NCBI GenBank assembly: GCA_947561395.2
Contig: OX387189.1
Span: forward strand, 25,792,329 to 25,856,328
DNA length: 64,000 bases
Source: Buxus sempervirens
Taxonomy: Eukaryota > Streptophyta > Magnoliopsida > Buxales > Buxaceae
Direction: 5' to 3'
Shown here: positions 23,284 through 33,330 of the stretch, piece by piece
Position numbering within the stretch: the stretch's first letter is position 1
How the letters are laid out: every line of letters starts with the position of its first letter
Notes under the pieces: generated by a model
What the model was told of the DNA's origin: nothing
The model's input: only the letters and a program-made list of their open reading frames with translations
Database searches by the model: none
Made by a program: the position numbers and the translations under genes

Positions 23284-23302
23284 TGGCGACTCCACTGGGG
23301 AC
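23284..23302 (+). other. primer binding site of element A
   Basis: TGGCGACTCCACTGGGGAC, three bases after the LTR end. This is the Ogre/Tat type primer site (reported as complementary to an arginine tRNA). Element B has the same 19 bases at 51969-51987. Confidence 0.9.
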
Positions 23303-24831
23303 AACTCAGCCCAGTAGGACCCTACTTAGGACCGAGTCAGCCCAAGAGGGACTTAGGCGATATTCTAGGAACCTTTTGCTACCCCGCTTAGCAAGGTACA
23401 GAATACACGTAACTACGTGTTCTGGGGAGTCCTGCCACAAGGACGCGATAATTGCCTAAGGCAAGTGGAATTTAAGAGGTCCCCTGTGACCCTCCACTTA
23501 CCTGGGGATTCTCCCAGGACATCGTAAAACGTGCCAATTCTGCACCTTACTATACGAGGTAGTAGGGATTCCTTTATCACCTAAATCCAGACAAAACTCA
23601 CCCGTATAGGCACAGCACGCAGCCCAACTACACAAATGGGCACACCACCACACCATGGATGGATGATTGCATAAATTTAAAATTTTCAATTCCCGCATTT
23701 GCATGATAAAACTGCGTGGGGTGACACGCACGAGGGAGACTGCGTGGATGATCCGATCCTTGATAGATGAGCGACTCAGACACTGCTACTTCTTTACCAA
23801 AACCTAGACCTCTTTAGCAGCCTACCCTTCTTATTACTACAAACTGATCTTTGGGATGGTATTAGCACCTACACTCCCGTGGCTTGCCGGGGAAAGCAGG
23901 GTAAACCCATCCCCCCAGTTTGCTGGAGTCCGTTAGCACCACTGGTTTCTTGCTGTGGCACGCGAGGATCCAGTACTGGTCCAGACCCTTGTAGGCTTAT
24001 GTCTCGGGCTGGGTATCCTTCCCCACCTAACGTTTCTGAATGAACCTTGCGTTGAGCATGAGAGGGTGAGTAGGATGTGAATGATGATTAAAATTGAAAT
24101 AAAATCCAGAGTCCACTTGGGGCAGCAACCCCCGTTCTTTGCATCAAATTGAGTAAACCCTAGATGCTGGGCTACCTCGGCCCTAGCTTAGGAAGCTCAC
24201 CTAATTCTTGATCAGGGGAACCACCCCAGATCCATGCATGGAGTCCTGTATGCTATGGGTCTTGACCCATTAGAGTCCGCTGGGAGCACTTTAAGTCCAG
24301 ATTGGTCTTTCAGAGTAGACGAAAGCCGGCCAGATCAGACAAGCAGATGAAAACACGCCAGATCAGAACATGGGCACTAAATCCTAGATCTAGGAATTTT
24401 TAGCCTACCCCACTTTGAAAGCAATCTGTATCCTCCCTTTTGGCTCCCGACAGCCTTAAGGATGAATTCTTTGAAGTTTTTGTAAATATCTTGTAAACCT
24501 TCGCCCTCGATGGCAAGTTGTAATTTTTGCTATGGTCTAACACTGAAAGCAGATGAAAGAACAGATGAAAGACAGAAAGACTGATCGGGACTTGAATGTG
24601 CTCCTCTACACAAGTATGTCTAGGAGTCGCGCCTTCATTGGCGCCAACCCTTAGGACCACACACCATGTGTGCCTGAGTTAGATTCCGCACTGTTTCTTG
24701 CTTATCTCATAAAGCATGTTAGAACTGCTAATGGTTATCTCTTTTGCTTGAAATTATGCATATTATAGAACTGATTTAGAGTCTTGGTGTGGCACCTTAA
24801 ATTGATTCGGAATTTCGATCGGATAGTCAGC
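23303..24831 (+). other. noncoding leader of element A between primer site and ORF1
   Basis: No coding frame longer than about 85 codons that looks real. Probably part of the 5' untranslated region. Confidence 0.6.
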
Positions 24832-26265
24832 ATGGCATCTTCATCCTCATCTGAGAGAACCCGTTTCCCTAGGATAGAGAAGTGCGCCTAGGATACCCCC
24901 TGGATCCGTTCTTGGACAAGGCAGCTCCAAGGGAGTGAGCAGATTGAATGGGAGCACAAATACCACATGGGACAGACTTTGTCCCTGTTAAATGTGCCGA
25001 TTAACTGGGATATGATCCAAGCAACCCTGCTTTTCTGGGATCCCCGGCTTTAAGTGTTTCGATTCGGGGTCAACGAGTTGACCCCCACAATTGAGGAACT
25101 TGACCTATTCCTCCAATTTCGCGACTTAGGAGAACCCGCTAGGCCAAGTCTCAAAGAAAGCTACAAGAATGAAGCTTGCGCTTTCTTTGGCCTCTCAAGG
25201 GGAGAATTCCAGACCTTAGGACGTGACAAATCATTTACTCGGGTCTCCAAAACATTCCTAGCTGAGAAAATAAGAAACAAAAAGCAGGAAAGACCCCGGG
25301 CTTGGTTTGACACCTTCACCCTTGTGGTTCTGTCGCAAATTTTCTTTCCAACTGGGGGAGACACCATTAATTTGGCCCTCATGGAAATTGTGGATCAACT
25401 CAGGGTAGGATACCGGATCATGCCACTGATCCTAGCTCAACTGCTCCATTCCCTAACTTTGTCCAAAAATGGAACCCGGAGGTTTCAAGGGTGTGCTCCC
25501 CTTCTCCACATTTGGCTGCAAGACCACCTGATGGTGTCATCACCAGTCGGTGTGTACTACAAAGCAACCGGTGATAACATCCATTGGTTGGCTCAGAGAG
25601 AGATCAAACCAGACCTACCTACTCGTGAGGACTGGTTTAACCACTTTCTCCACTTGAAAGGAGAAACAGACATTAGATGGTGGGGCACATACAACATTCC
25701 CTACACCCCCATCATAGCTTTCAAGAAAAGAGAGGGGCTTTCCCTGATGGGACTCACCCATGCCGTGCCGTACTATCCAATCAGGGTTCTGAGGCAGTTT
25801 GGGAAACCGCAGGGAATCCCGGTCAAGGACGACTTGGGCAATTTGACTGGTCCACTCACCAAGGGACTAAGGACCCAACTGCTGATAGAGTGGAAGACGG
25901 TATGCGCATATCGGGAAGACGTCTTCACCGAATCACACTTTCGAGACTACGAGCAATGGATAGCTCGGGAATTTGGCCGCGACGGTCGCCCACCTCTTCA
26001 GCCTGTCGCATCAGGCGACATTCCAGCTCCGCCCCCTAACACGTACAGGGACAGGGTGGCCGAGCTGCATGAGACCCACTCCCGTATCCATTCAGCTTAT
26101 GTGGATTCGGAACGGGAGAGTAGGCAGGCCAATATGGCCTTGCAACAAGAAATGGAATTGGTGCGCAAGCGCGCTGAGGAGGACCGACGTCTGCGGAACA
26201 AACTTCTGCAAGCCTTGAGGAGGCAAGACGTGTCCTCCCACTATGATGATGACCAACCTAGCTAG
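24832..26265 (+). pseudogene. Ogre ORF1 (sense extra ORF), two in-frame stops
   Basis: The reading frame from ATG 24832 (MASSSSSERTRF) to the stop at 26265 is continuous except for TAG at 24889 and TAA at 25051; the last 403 codons are open. Extra ORFs of unknown role upstream of gag are a hallmark of Ogre. Visible landmarks, numbered from 24832: FWDPRL near residue 70, LTPTIEEL near 80, RFQGCAPLL near 218, WWGTYN near 283, YPIRVLRQF near 315, FTESHFRDYEQWI at 364-377 and a charged coiled-coil-like C-terminus (about 409-465). The same landmarks, in order, occur in the antisense ORF of element B at 62822-64000, so this is a conserved protein. It may be related to plant mobile-domain-like proteins, but I cannot confirm that. 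No intron is visible at the place where B has one. Both stops replace what read like glutamine codons. Confidence 0.8.
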
Positions 26266-26614
26266 ACTTTGGCTTTGTTGTATTTTGATAAGCATGATAA
26301 TGTACTTTGTGCCGCGGCGGCACTTTTTAATTGAAGCATGAATTTATTTTCACTACGCTATGTTGTTCAAACTTAACAAAACAAGAATTTGAAATAAAAG
26401 AATTAATTCCCTCCAATAGGGCAACTCGGTCTCCGACAGACCACCTCTTCTCAGATAATTGCAATATTCCTGGTCGCTGCGACCACCTAATTTCCTTTGA
26501 TTGCATCTCCCCCATTGAGATCGCAAAGCCCAGCAAGTGTTAAAAAACACCCGAGACTCTGAGCTCAGATCACACCCGTCTGCATCTTTTCAAGATCATG
26601 CGGTTTAACCTATA
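26266..26614 (+). other. noncoding spacer after ORF1
   Basis: Short AT-rich stretch between ORF1 and the tandem arrays; nothing recognisable. Confidence 0.5.
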
Positions 26615-27100
26615 GGGCACCGAAACCACCGACGGATGAGTCGGATATTGGTGGAGGAGCGTCCTGGAATATCCTACCCCTTTTAGTGACACCAAAGCCG
26701 CCGATGATTGAATCCGATATTGGCTGCGGAGCGTCCGGGTACTACTAGCCGAATTCTTAGGGCACCGAAACCACCGACGGGTGAGTTGGATATTGGTGGA
26801 GGAGCGTCCTGGTATAGCCTACCCCTTTTAGTGACACCAAAGCCGCCGGTGATTGAATCGGATATTGGCTGCGGAGCGTCCGGGTACTACTAGCCGAATC
26901 CTTAGGGCACCGAAGCCGCCGACGGATGAGTCGGATATTGGTGGAGGAGCGTCCTGGCATAGCCTTCCCCTTTGTGAGGCGCCGAAGTCAATGGTGATTA
27001 AACCAATGACTAGCTAAGGCACGCCCGGGAACTACTAGCCGAAGTTTGGCGCCGACGCCGCCAGTGAATGAACTGGAGATTGGCCGAGGTACGCCTGGGT
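26615..27100. repeat. 145-bp tandem repeat, about three copies
   Basis: Units start at 26615, 26760 and 26905 with GGGCACCGAAACCACCGACG. Each consists of two related halves of about 72 bp sharing GATATTGG and GGAGCGTCC. The last copy is degenerate. Confidence 0.9.
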
Positions 27101-27185
27101 GCTGTTTTTTCACCTCACCCCCTGCGGAGACCCTGCATTGGTCCAACCCTGTGATTATGAGCTCAAACAAAGCCCCTTAAATTGA

Positions 27186-27975
27186 AGGTTCTCTTTCCTT
27201 GCCTAAACAGCTAAAATAGATTCGTTCACTAGGGTTCTCTTTCCCAGTCGCTTCCAAGCAACTAAAATAGATCAGTTTTCAAAAATAGGGTTCTCTCTCT
27301 CAGTTACCCGCGGGTGGCTAAAATAGATTCGTTCACTAGGGTTCTCTTTCCCAGTCGCTTCCAAGCGACTAAAATAGATCAGTTTTCAAAAATAGGGTTC
27401 TCTTTTCCAGTTACCCGCGGGTGGCTAAAATAGATTCGTTCACTAGGGTTCTCTTTCCCAGTCGCTTCCAAGCGACTAAAATAGATCAGTTTTCAAAAAT
27501 AAGGTTCTCTCTCCCAGTTACCCGCGGGTGGCTAAAATAGATTCGTTCACTAGGGTTCTCTTTCCCAGTCGCTTCCAAGCGACTAAAATAGATCAGTTTT
27601 CAAAAATAGGGTTCTCTCTCCCAGTTACCCGCGGGTGGCTGAAACAGACCCAGTTATTAGGGTTCTCTCTCCCAATAGCTTCCAAGCGACTAAAATAAAT
27701 CAGTTTTCAAAAATAGGGTTCTCTCTCCCAATTACCCGCGGGTGGCTGAAACAAACTCGGTTATTAGGGTTCTCTCTCCCAATCGCTTCCGAGCGACTAA
27801 AATAGATCAGTTTCAAAATTCTTGGGGTTCTCTCTCCCAGTTACCTACGGGTAGCTAAAATAGATCTGGTTATCAGGGTTCTCTCTCCCAGTCGCTTCCG
27901 TTTTTTTACTAAAATAGATCAGACAATTCAAAATCAGGTTCTCTTCCCTTGTTGCCATAGGGTAGCTAAAATAGA
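27186..27975. repeat. 107-bp tandem repeat, about seven copies
   Basis: Units start at 27231, 27338, 27445 and 27552 and continue. Each contains two half units, AGGGTTCTCTTTCCCAGTCG followed by CTTCCAAGCGACTAAAATAG, and a variant with CAGTTACCCGCGGGTGGCTA. Each half has a small inverted repeat (GTCGCTTCCAAGCGAC or ACCCGCGGGT). Noncoding; it lies inside the predicted leader intron. Confidence 0.92.
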
Positions 27976-28085
27976 TCAGTTAGTCCAAATCCAATAAAAA
28001 AATCAGCATAAATCAAAGGAACAGATTCTATCAAATAAATTGCATAACCAATTCGTGTAAAATTGCACTAATGCCCGTCAATTGT

Positions 28086-28098
28086 CTATCAGGTACCA
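28086..28098 (+). other. 3' splice-site candidate before gag of element A
   Basis: TGTCTATCAG then GTACC; the intron would end at 28092. Element B has CAG then GTACAC at the equivalent place (54622). The pyrimidine tract here is weak. Confidence 0.45.
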
Positions 28099-28223
28099 AA
28101 ATTGCTTTCAGAAGTCCGTACCTGCTAAGATCGAGGAGAAGGCTCGATATGGAACAGTAAGGAGAGCAGACGCCGCCAGGGCAGCAGCCTGCAGAGCCCA
28201 GTCATGCCCAAATAGTTAATGAG

Positions 28224-30584
28224 ATGCAACAGAAAATGGACAGCATGAGTTCTATCATCCAGGAGCTAATGACAGAGCTGAGAGAGTTAAGGCAGGGCCC
28301 ACCAGGGGCACCGGTTACCCAGCAGCCGCAGCCACAATTTCCGCCGCAAGCAGAGGTAGCGCCACCACCGCGTCCAGTGAACCCCCCTCCCCTGGCACCA
28401 CCACCGCCAGCGCCCCCACTCCATGTTGCTCAACAGGATCAGTTTCTACCCATCCATCTGGGACAGGGTGATGAAGACTGGTACAGAACGCAGGAGGTGC
28501 AGTTTGAGGAAAAGCTGACGGCAGTAAGAGAGGAAAACAGAACAGAAATGGCCGCCCTGAAGGAGCAGCTCAAACAGTTCCAACCCAGTACAATGCAGAG
28601 CGAGGCTACCCTGGAAAGCCTCTGCTTATTTTCGGACATACAACTCCCGGCTAAGTTCAAATGCCCTGAGTTGCACCAGTTCGACGACACTGGGTGCCCA
28701 CTGAACCACTTAAGGTCTTATTCAGGCGACATGTGCCAATATGCCAAGGAAGAACGGATCATGGTGCAATTCTTCCAAAAGTCACTAACCGGGGCCGCTT
28801 ACTCTTGGTTCCTGAGTTTAGACAAGGCTAAGATCAAGACATGGAATGACCTGGCAGCAGTCTTCATCCAGCAATATCGCCTAAACAGTCAGATAGTGCA
28901 GACGAGGGCAGAACTACAGAGGCTGGCTAAGAAGAGTCAGGAGTCAGTAAGGGAATACGCCAAACGCTGGAAGGAGTTGGCAACACTTGTACAGCCGCCA
29001 CTGTTGGAACAAGAGATGACGTCATTGTTTATTGCGTCATTAGGCCAACCTTTCTTCACTCTGCTGCTGGGGCAGAGTACATCGAACTTCAATGACCTGA
29101 TCTTGACTGCGGATCGGATTGAAGACGCAGTGAGGGCCGGAAAGATAGATGGCAGTGGGCAGAGTGCCGCACCAAGAAGGCCAATAGCAAGACTAGGTGG
29201 CAGGAGTCAGGGACAAGAGCCCAAGAGGCAGGAGCAGCAGGCAGTCAACTATGTACACCCTGCACCACCCCACCATTTCTCTCAAAGGGCAGAAGCAGTG
29301 GCACCTCAAGTGACCGGGCAGGCTGCTTACCAAGGGGTAAGAAAGACAAGAGAAGAAATGGAGGCCAGAATGAAGCGGGTTTTCACCCCACTCCCATATG
29401 CGCCGGCAGAATTGCTACCCACTTTGTTGAAGAAAGGGTACGTGCAAGTCAAGCCTCCGAATCCTCGCTTAGTCAATGCCAGGAGCTATAATGCAGCTGA
29501 GCGATGCGAGTACCACTCCGGTGCTCCAGGGCACCATACCAATCGGTGCTGGGATTTGAGGCACGACATCCAGGACCTGATTGACAGCAAGCGCATCACG
29601 GTCGACCCGCCAGCACCACCTGCCCAGACTCCAGCAGCTGGCGTAACCACCAATCCGCTCCCAGATCACTCAAAAGCCTCCACTAGTAGAACGGCGAATC
29701 AAGTGAGTAGCGATCAAGGCCTCAGGCAGCTCGACCCTTCTGTGCTTATTGGCCAACCGGGGCAGACAGTGAAGGTGCAGCTTCAAGCAGAAACCCGTTC
29801 GACAGCTGGTGCAGTTGAGGAAAATACAGACGTCCACATCTGTGTTATAGAGGATGAACCTCAGAGCAGTGAGGAGGTCTCGGGGCCATGGAACCCGGTA
29901 CAGTGCGGATGGATCAGTGACTCCCCATCCCCTCCACGCAGAGAAGGAATCGGCAGTTCCGAGGGACCCTGGTTCCGAAATGGGCCACCGGACACAGACG
30001 CGTCAGTGGGCAGTTCAAAGGTACCCCCGCAGATATCTACCGGATGGCCACCTGAATATATGTCTGTGACTTCAGAGCCGGACCTGCAATCCCTCTCCGA
30101 TCCCCTATTAGCGGAGCCAAGTTCAGAATCCTCTTCCCACGGCACGTCGGAGTGGTTCGTCCCCCCTTATGCCACGGAAGAAGAGGAACCACCATCCACT
30201 CCTGAACTTGCAACCCTGCTTGATCCATATGAGAGTTCAGATGAGTCCCCTGATACGGACTCAGAAGACACATCGGCAGAAGAAAGCAGGGCAGTGAACG
30301 TTATCGAAGGAGAGGGCAGTGACTTCCCCACTGATCTCCCTCTGGTGCATTTCCACCCACACACAGACCAAGGGTTTTTTTACCCCACCCCTTTTTCCAA
30401 CCCCTCCGCCCCCAACATCCATGACATCATGGACTCACCTCCACAAGACCCTTTCTCCCTTTCATTTGAACCACCCACCCTCAACCTTTCACTACTCAAC
30501 CTGGAACCACCCTCGTACAACAGGTATCCCCACCTTACCCCACTACATCTTTCCACCTGCAAGCCACCTCCGCAACCACATTGA
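28224..30584 (+). CDS. gag: Gag of element A
   Basis: 786 codons; forms the particle that packages element RNA. ATG 28224 is the first start after an in-frame stop at 28158. The N-terminal part has a coiled-coil-like MQQKMDSMSSIIQELM stretch and a proline-rich spacer (residues 25-75). The retrotransposon gag domain covers about residues 140-310 (FKCPELHQFDDTG, SLTGAAYSWF, QYRLNSQI, VREYAKRWKELA, SLGQPFF). A zinc-knuckle-like CEYHSGAPGHHTNRC lies near residues 428-442, followed by DLRHDIQDLID. The C-terminal part is acidic, serine and proline rich. The frame ends at 30584, but the protease region continues in the +1 frame, overlapping from 30319. That is either decay or a frameshift, and I cannot tell which. 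Confidence 0.88.
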   Translation: MQQKMDSMSSIIQELMTELRELRQGPPGAPVTQQPQPQFPPQAEVAPPPRPVNPPPLAPPPPAPPLHVAQQDQFLPIHLGQGDEDWYRTQEVQFEEKLTAVREENRTEMAALKEQLKQFQPSTMQSEATLESLCLFSDIQLPAKFKCPELHQFDDTGCPLNHLRSYSGDMCQYAKEERIMVQFFQKSLTGAAYSWFLSLDKAKIKTWNDLAAVFIQQYRLNSQIVQTRAELQRLAKKSQESVREYAKRWKELATLVQPPLLEQEMTSLFIASLGQPFFTLLLGQSTSNFNDLILTADRIEDAVRAGKIDGSGQSAAPRRPIARLGGRSQGQEPKRQEQQAVNYVHPAPPHHFSQRAEAVAPQVTGQAAYQGVRKTREEMEARMKRVFTPLPYAPAELLPTLLKKGYVQVKPPNPRLVNARSYNAAERCEYHSGAPGHHTNRCWDLRHDIQDLIDSKRITVDPPAPPAQTPAAGVTTNPLPDHSKASTSRTANQVSSDQGLRQLDPSVLIGQPGQTVKVQLQAETRSTAGAVEENTDVHICVIEDEPQSSEEVSGPWNPVQCGWISDSPSPPRREGIGSSEGPWFRNGPPDTDASVGSSKVPPQISTGWPPEYMSVTSEPDLQSLSDPLLAEPSSESSSHGTSEWFVPPYATEEEEPPSTPELATLLDPYESSDESPDTDSEDTSAEESRAVNVIEGEGSDFPTDLPLVHFHPHTDQGFFYPTPFSNPSAPNIHDIMDSPPQDPFSLSFEPPTLNLSLLNLEPPSYNRYPHLTPLHLSTCKPPPQPH

Positions 30585-31180
30585 AGCAGAAATCGACCGA
30601 ATCACTCGATCCGGTCGATACATAAACACCGATCCCCCACCCGCACCAGAGGGAGAGGAAGCAGAAGCAGAAGCAAAAAGGAAAGAAAAAGGGAAGGACG
30701 TGGTCACAGAATTGCCACCGACCCTCAAGAGAAAGGGAAGGGCCACAGAAGAGGAGGTCACAGATTTGCACCACAGCATCTACACTCCCGAATACGATCT
30801 CCTCCAACAGTTGAACAAAGTACCCACCCAGATATCCATAATGAGAATTCTGATTGACTTAGAGAAGCACCGGGCAGTGCTGATGAAGGTCCTGGGAGAC
30901 GCACACGTACCATTAAGCATTGATCCGGAACAGCTAGGGGCAGTGGTGTCGGTAATCATGGCACCCCAAGCCATCTCCTTCTCTGCAGCAGATCTGCCAC
31001 TGGAGGGTTGCGACCACACTGAGCCGCTCTACATAACAGTGAAGTGCGTCGATCTCATCGTGAGACGTGCCATGATTGACAACGGGTCGGCCTTGAACAT
31101 ATGCCCGATGAGGACATTTCCTAGTCTACAGTTGAGCCCCACCATGATCAAGCCAAGCGGGCACAATGTCAGAGGCTTTG
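30580..31180 (+). pseudogene. protease N-terminal part of element A, cut by LTR J
   Basis: Reads in a frame one base off from gag. It contains IEAEIDRITRSGRY, YDLLQQLNKVPTQISIM and SIDPEQLGAVV, a segment conserved in element B (QLNKVPAQISI, TIDPDQLG), then the aspartic protease active-site region MIDNGSALNICPMRTF. The sequence stops at 31180, where LTR J is inserted, and continues at 32988. The protease would cleave the polyprotein during particle maturation. Confidence 0.85.
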
Positions 31181-32469
31181 TGTGAGACATGGGAAAAAAT
31201 CAATCTAATGATTTCCTCAATCATCACACGGGATTAAATTAAACAAAGGGTCGCCACCATTCAATCTAGGTGTGAATGGACACCAAAATATTAAATAAGC
31301 ACAAAAGGCAATTTTTAGGGCAAAATATCCCTCCTAAAAAAAACAACCAGAGATGGGTAAGGGGATTAAGTTATGAACAGGGGAAGGTGTTAGGCACCCC
31401 TATTCATCCACACAAGGTGGTTGCCAGGTATTTGTTCATGTTAAAATAAAGGAAAAAGCTTGCTATAAAATCACACAAAATCACAAAAAAGGCCAAATAT
31501 ATGGTTTTTTCATATGAATAGTCTGATTGATCCAGAACTTTCAAATATGATCATACCATTTCTAGGGTTCCATGATCAAAATAATATTGAGATAAAATCA
31601 AATAAAATCAATTTAAAGTGAAAAATCCAAAAATCTGGCTTCAAGTCAAAATTCTAGAAATCTAGAAAAATATGATTTTTATAAAATTTTTCAAAATTTA
31701 ACTTGAATAGTCCAGGACATAGATAAAGCCCAAATTTCACATTAAATCAGAAAATAAAAACCAAAAATACCCATGTTGATGAAGAACATCAAAAGGGGAG
31801 AATTTAGACCGTAGGGTCTTCTCTCAATAATGAAAAACAATTTAAAAATCATCTCATGAAACCCTAGAATTTATTTTCAGGCTTCTGGATTCAGATCTAC
31901 CATATTGATCATGATAAATCCAAGATCCTAGCCTAAAATCACAAAAATCACGAAAACAGTGCTGTAGGTGCAAATATGTGAAAATCCAAATTTTGGCAAA
32001 AATAGGGGATCTCATGCTATAAACATCATGGATTCATGTATTCATTCAGATTCATCATAAAAAGCATTAAAACATGATCAGGATATTTAAAACAGCCACA
32101 TCTCACAAATTAGAGCACATGGGGGTCTACCCTACGGATCCACCTGTTCCCCTTTCCCCTAGTTCTCTCTTGACGTTTTACGGCTAGAGAGACTCTTGAG
32201 GTACTTAGAGATAGGTTTGGTTACACAAACACAATCACAGGCTTTATTCTAAAAGAAAAAGAAAAAAACAGATATGGGGTTCTATTCTAGAGATCCACCT
32301 GTTCCCCTTTCCCCTAGTTCTCTCTTCACGTTTTACGGCTAGAGAGACCCTTGAGGTACTTGGAGACAAGTTTAGGAATACAAGTACAGATATGGCCTTA
32401 TTCTACAGCAATAGAGATGATCCTATTACATCTAGAATTGAAGACAGAAAAATAAAAAAGGATAGGGGA

Positions 32470-32480
32470 CTTACCTGGAT
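32470..32480 (-). other. 5' splice-site consensus in leader of LTR J
   Basis: Minus strand ATCCAG then GTAAGT, the best match to the consensus in the window; the intron would begin at 32474. Confidence 0.6.
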
Positions 32481-32571
32481 TGAGCAGGCAGAGCAGCAGG
32501 GATTCCTTTCCTTCTCTTGGAGCTTTTGATTCTTCAAAATTTCGTGGCCTTTAGCTAGAGGAAAGAGCCTC

Positions 32572-32579
32572 TATTTATA
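32572..32579 (-). promoter_or_regulatory. TATA box of LTR J
   Basis: Minus strand TATAAATA, 105 bases upstream of the splice-donor-like site. Element B has 116 bases between the same two features. Confidence 0.65.
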
Positions 32580-32987
32580 GACACACCCAGGGGCATGGTT
32601 GGTCCAGAAGGATATAGCCTGGTCTTTAAGATAGAGTGAAATACAGAGATAATGCCCATCCATAGCCAACCAAGGTAGCTTCAGCGAATAAAATACTTAA
32701 TTCGCTCGTTTAAAGATATATTGGACTTCAAATAAAGCTCGGAAATCGAGAGAAGGACAAAACTCGCACGTGTCTTTAATGCCCGTAAATGATTTACGAT
32801 CCAATGGTGACCGTATAGTTACTACGGGCGCGCCTATCCGTAGATAATTTTCGGGCGCGATGGGCCCGTGAAGAAAATACGGGCAAAGCTTGTTCATTCT
32901 ATTTTTATGCTTTTTTGACCTGTTTTAAGCTCTAATTACATATTTTTATTATTTTCTCATTTGGCAGTGCAATTTGGGGTGTCTACA

Positions 32988-33330
32988 CTTTGACAACTCC
33001 CGAAGGGACTCACTGGGAGAGCTCACTTTGGTGATCATGATCGCAGATAGGCCCTTTACCATGGAGTTCGAACTCATGGATATCAACGCCTCATTCAATT
33101 TGCTGATTGGGAGGCCGTGGCTGCATCAGGCAGGAGCAGTATCTTCCACACTGCACAGAATGGTCCGGTTCGTATCAAGCAACGAATTTATAACAGTACA
33201 TGCTGAGGATCATCGAGAGTTCGAAAGGGTCGGAGTACCCTATGTGGATTATGAGTTGCCCACCACACTCAATTTCCAAGCAGTAGAGATGGTGCAGGTG
33301 AACCGTATCCCTGAATCTGAAAGGGGGTAA
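32988..33330 (+). pseudogene. protease C-terminal part of element A
   Basis: Continues the protease in phase after the ctttg duplication: GELTLVIMIADRPF, then the flap-to-end region ELMDINASFNLLIGRPWLHQ, then ESERG and a TAA stop at 33328. Element B has the equivalent NITFEVMDIPAAFNLL. The frame is the same as the next segment. Confidence 0.82.

Larger units (their letters stand above)
31181..32987 (-). mobile_element. solo LTR J (same family as element B) inside the protease
   Basis: Starts TGTGAGACATGG and ends GGTGTCTACA with the duplication ctttg at 31176-31180 and 32988-32992. Its left end, reverse complemented, matches the last bases of the B LTR at 51940-51966 (CCATGTCTCACA), so it belongs to that family, inserted in the minus orientation. 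1807 bp. Minus-strand TATA at 32572-32579, splice-donor-like site at 32474. A direct repeat of about 90 bp (32120-32210 and 32282-32370, with CCACCTGTTCCCCTTTCCCC and TTTTACGGCTAGAGAGAC) lies inside it. No coding region. Confidence 0.88.

Noticed and set aside
30319-30584. Programmed frameshift between gag and protease
   Set aside because: A goes to the +1 frame near 30580, whereas B changes frame by -1 at a different point of the protein (56243). No shared slippery site was seen, so independent mutations are more likely.
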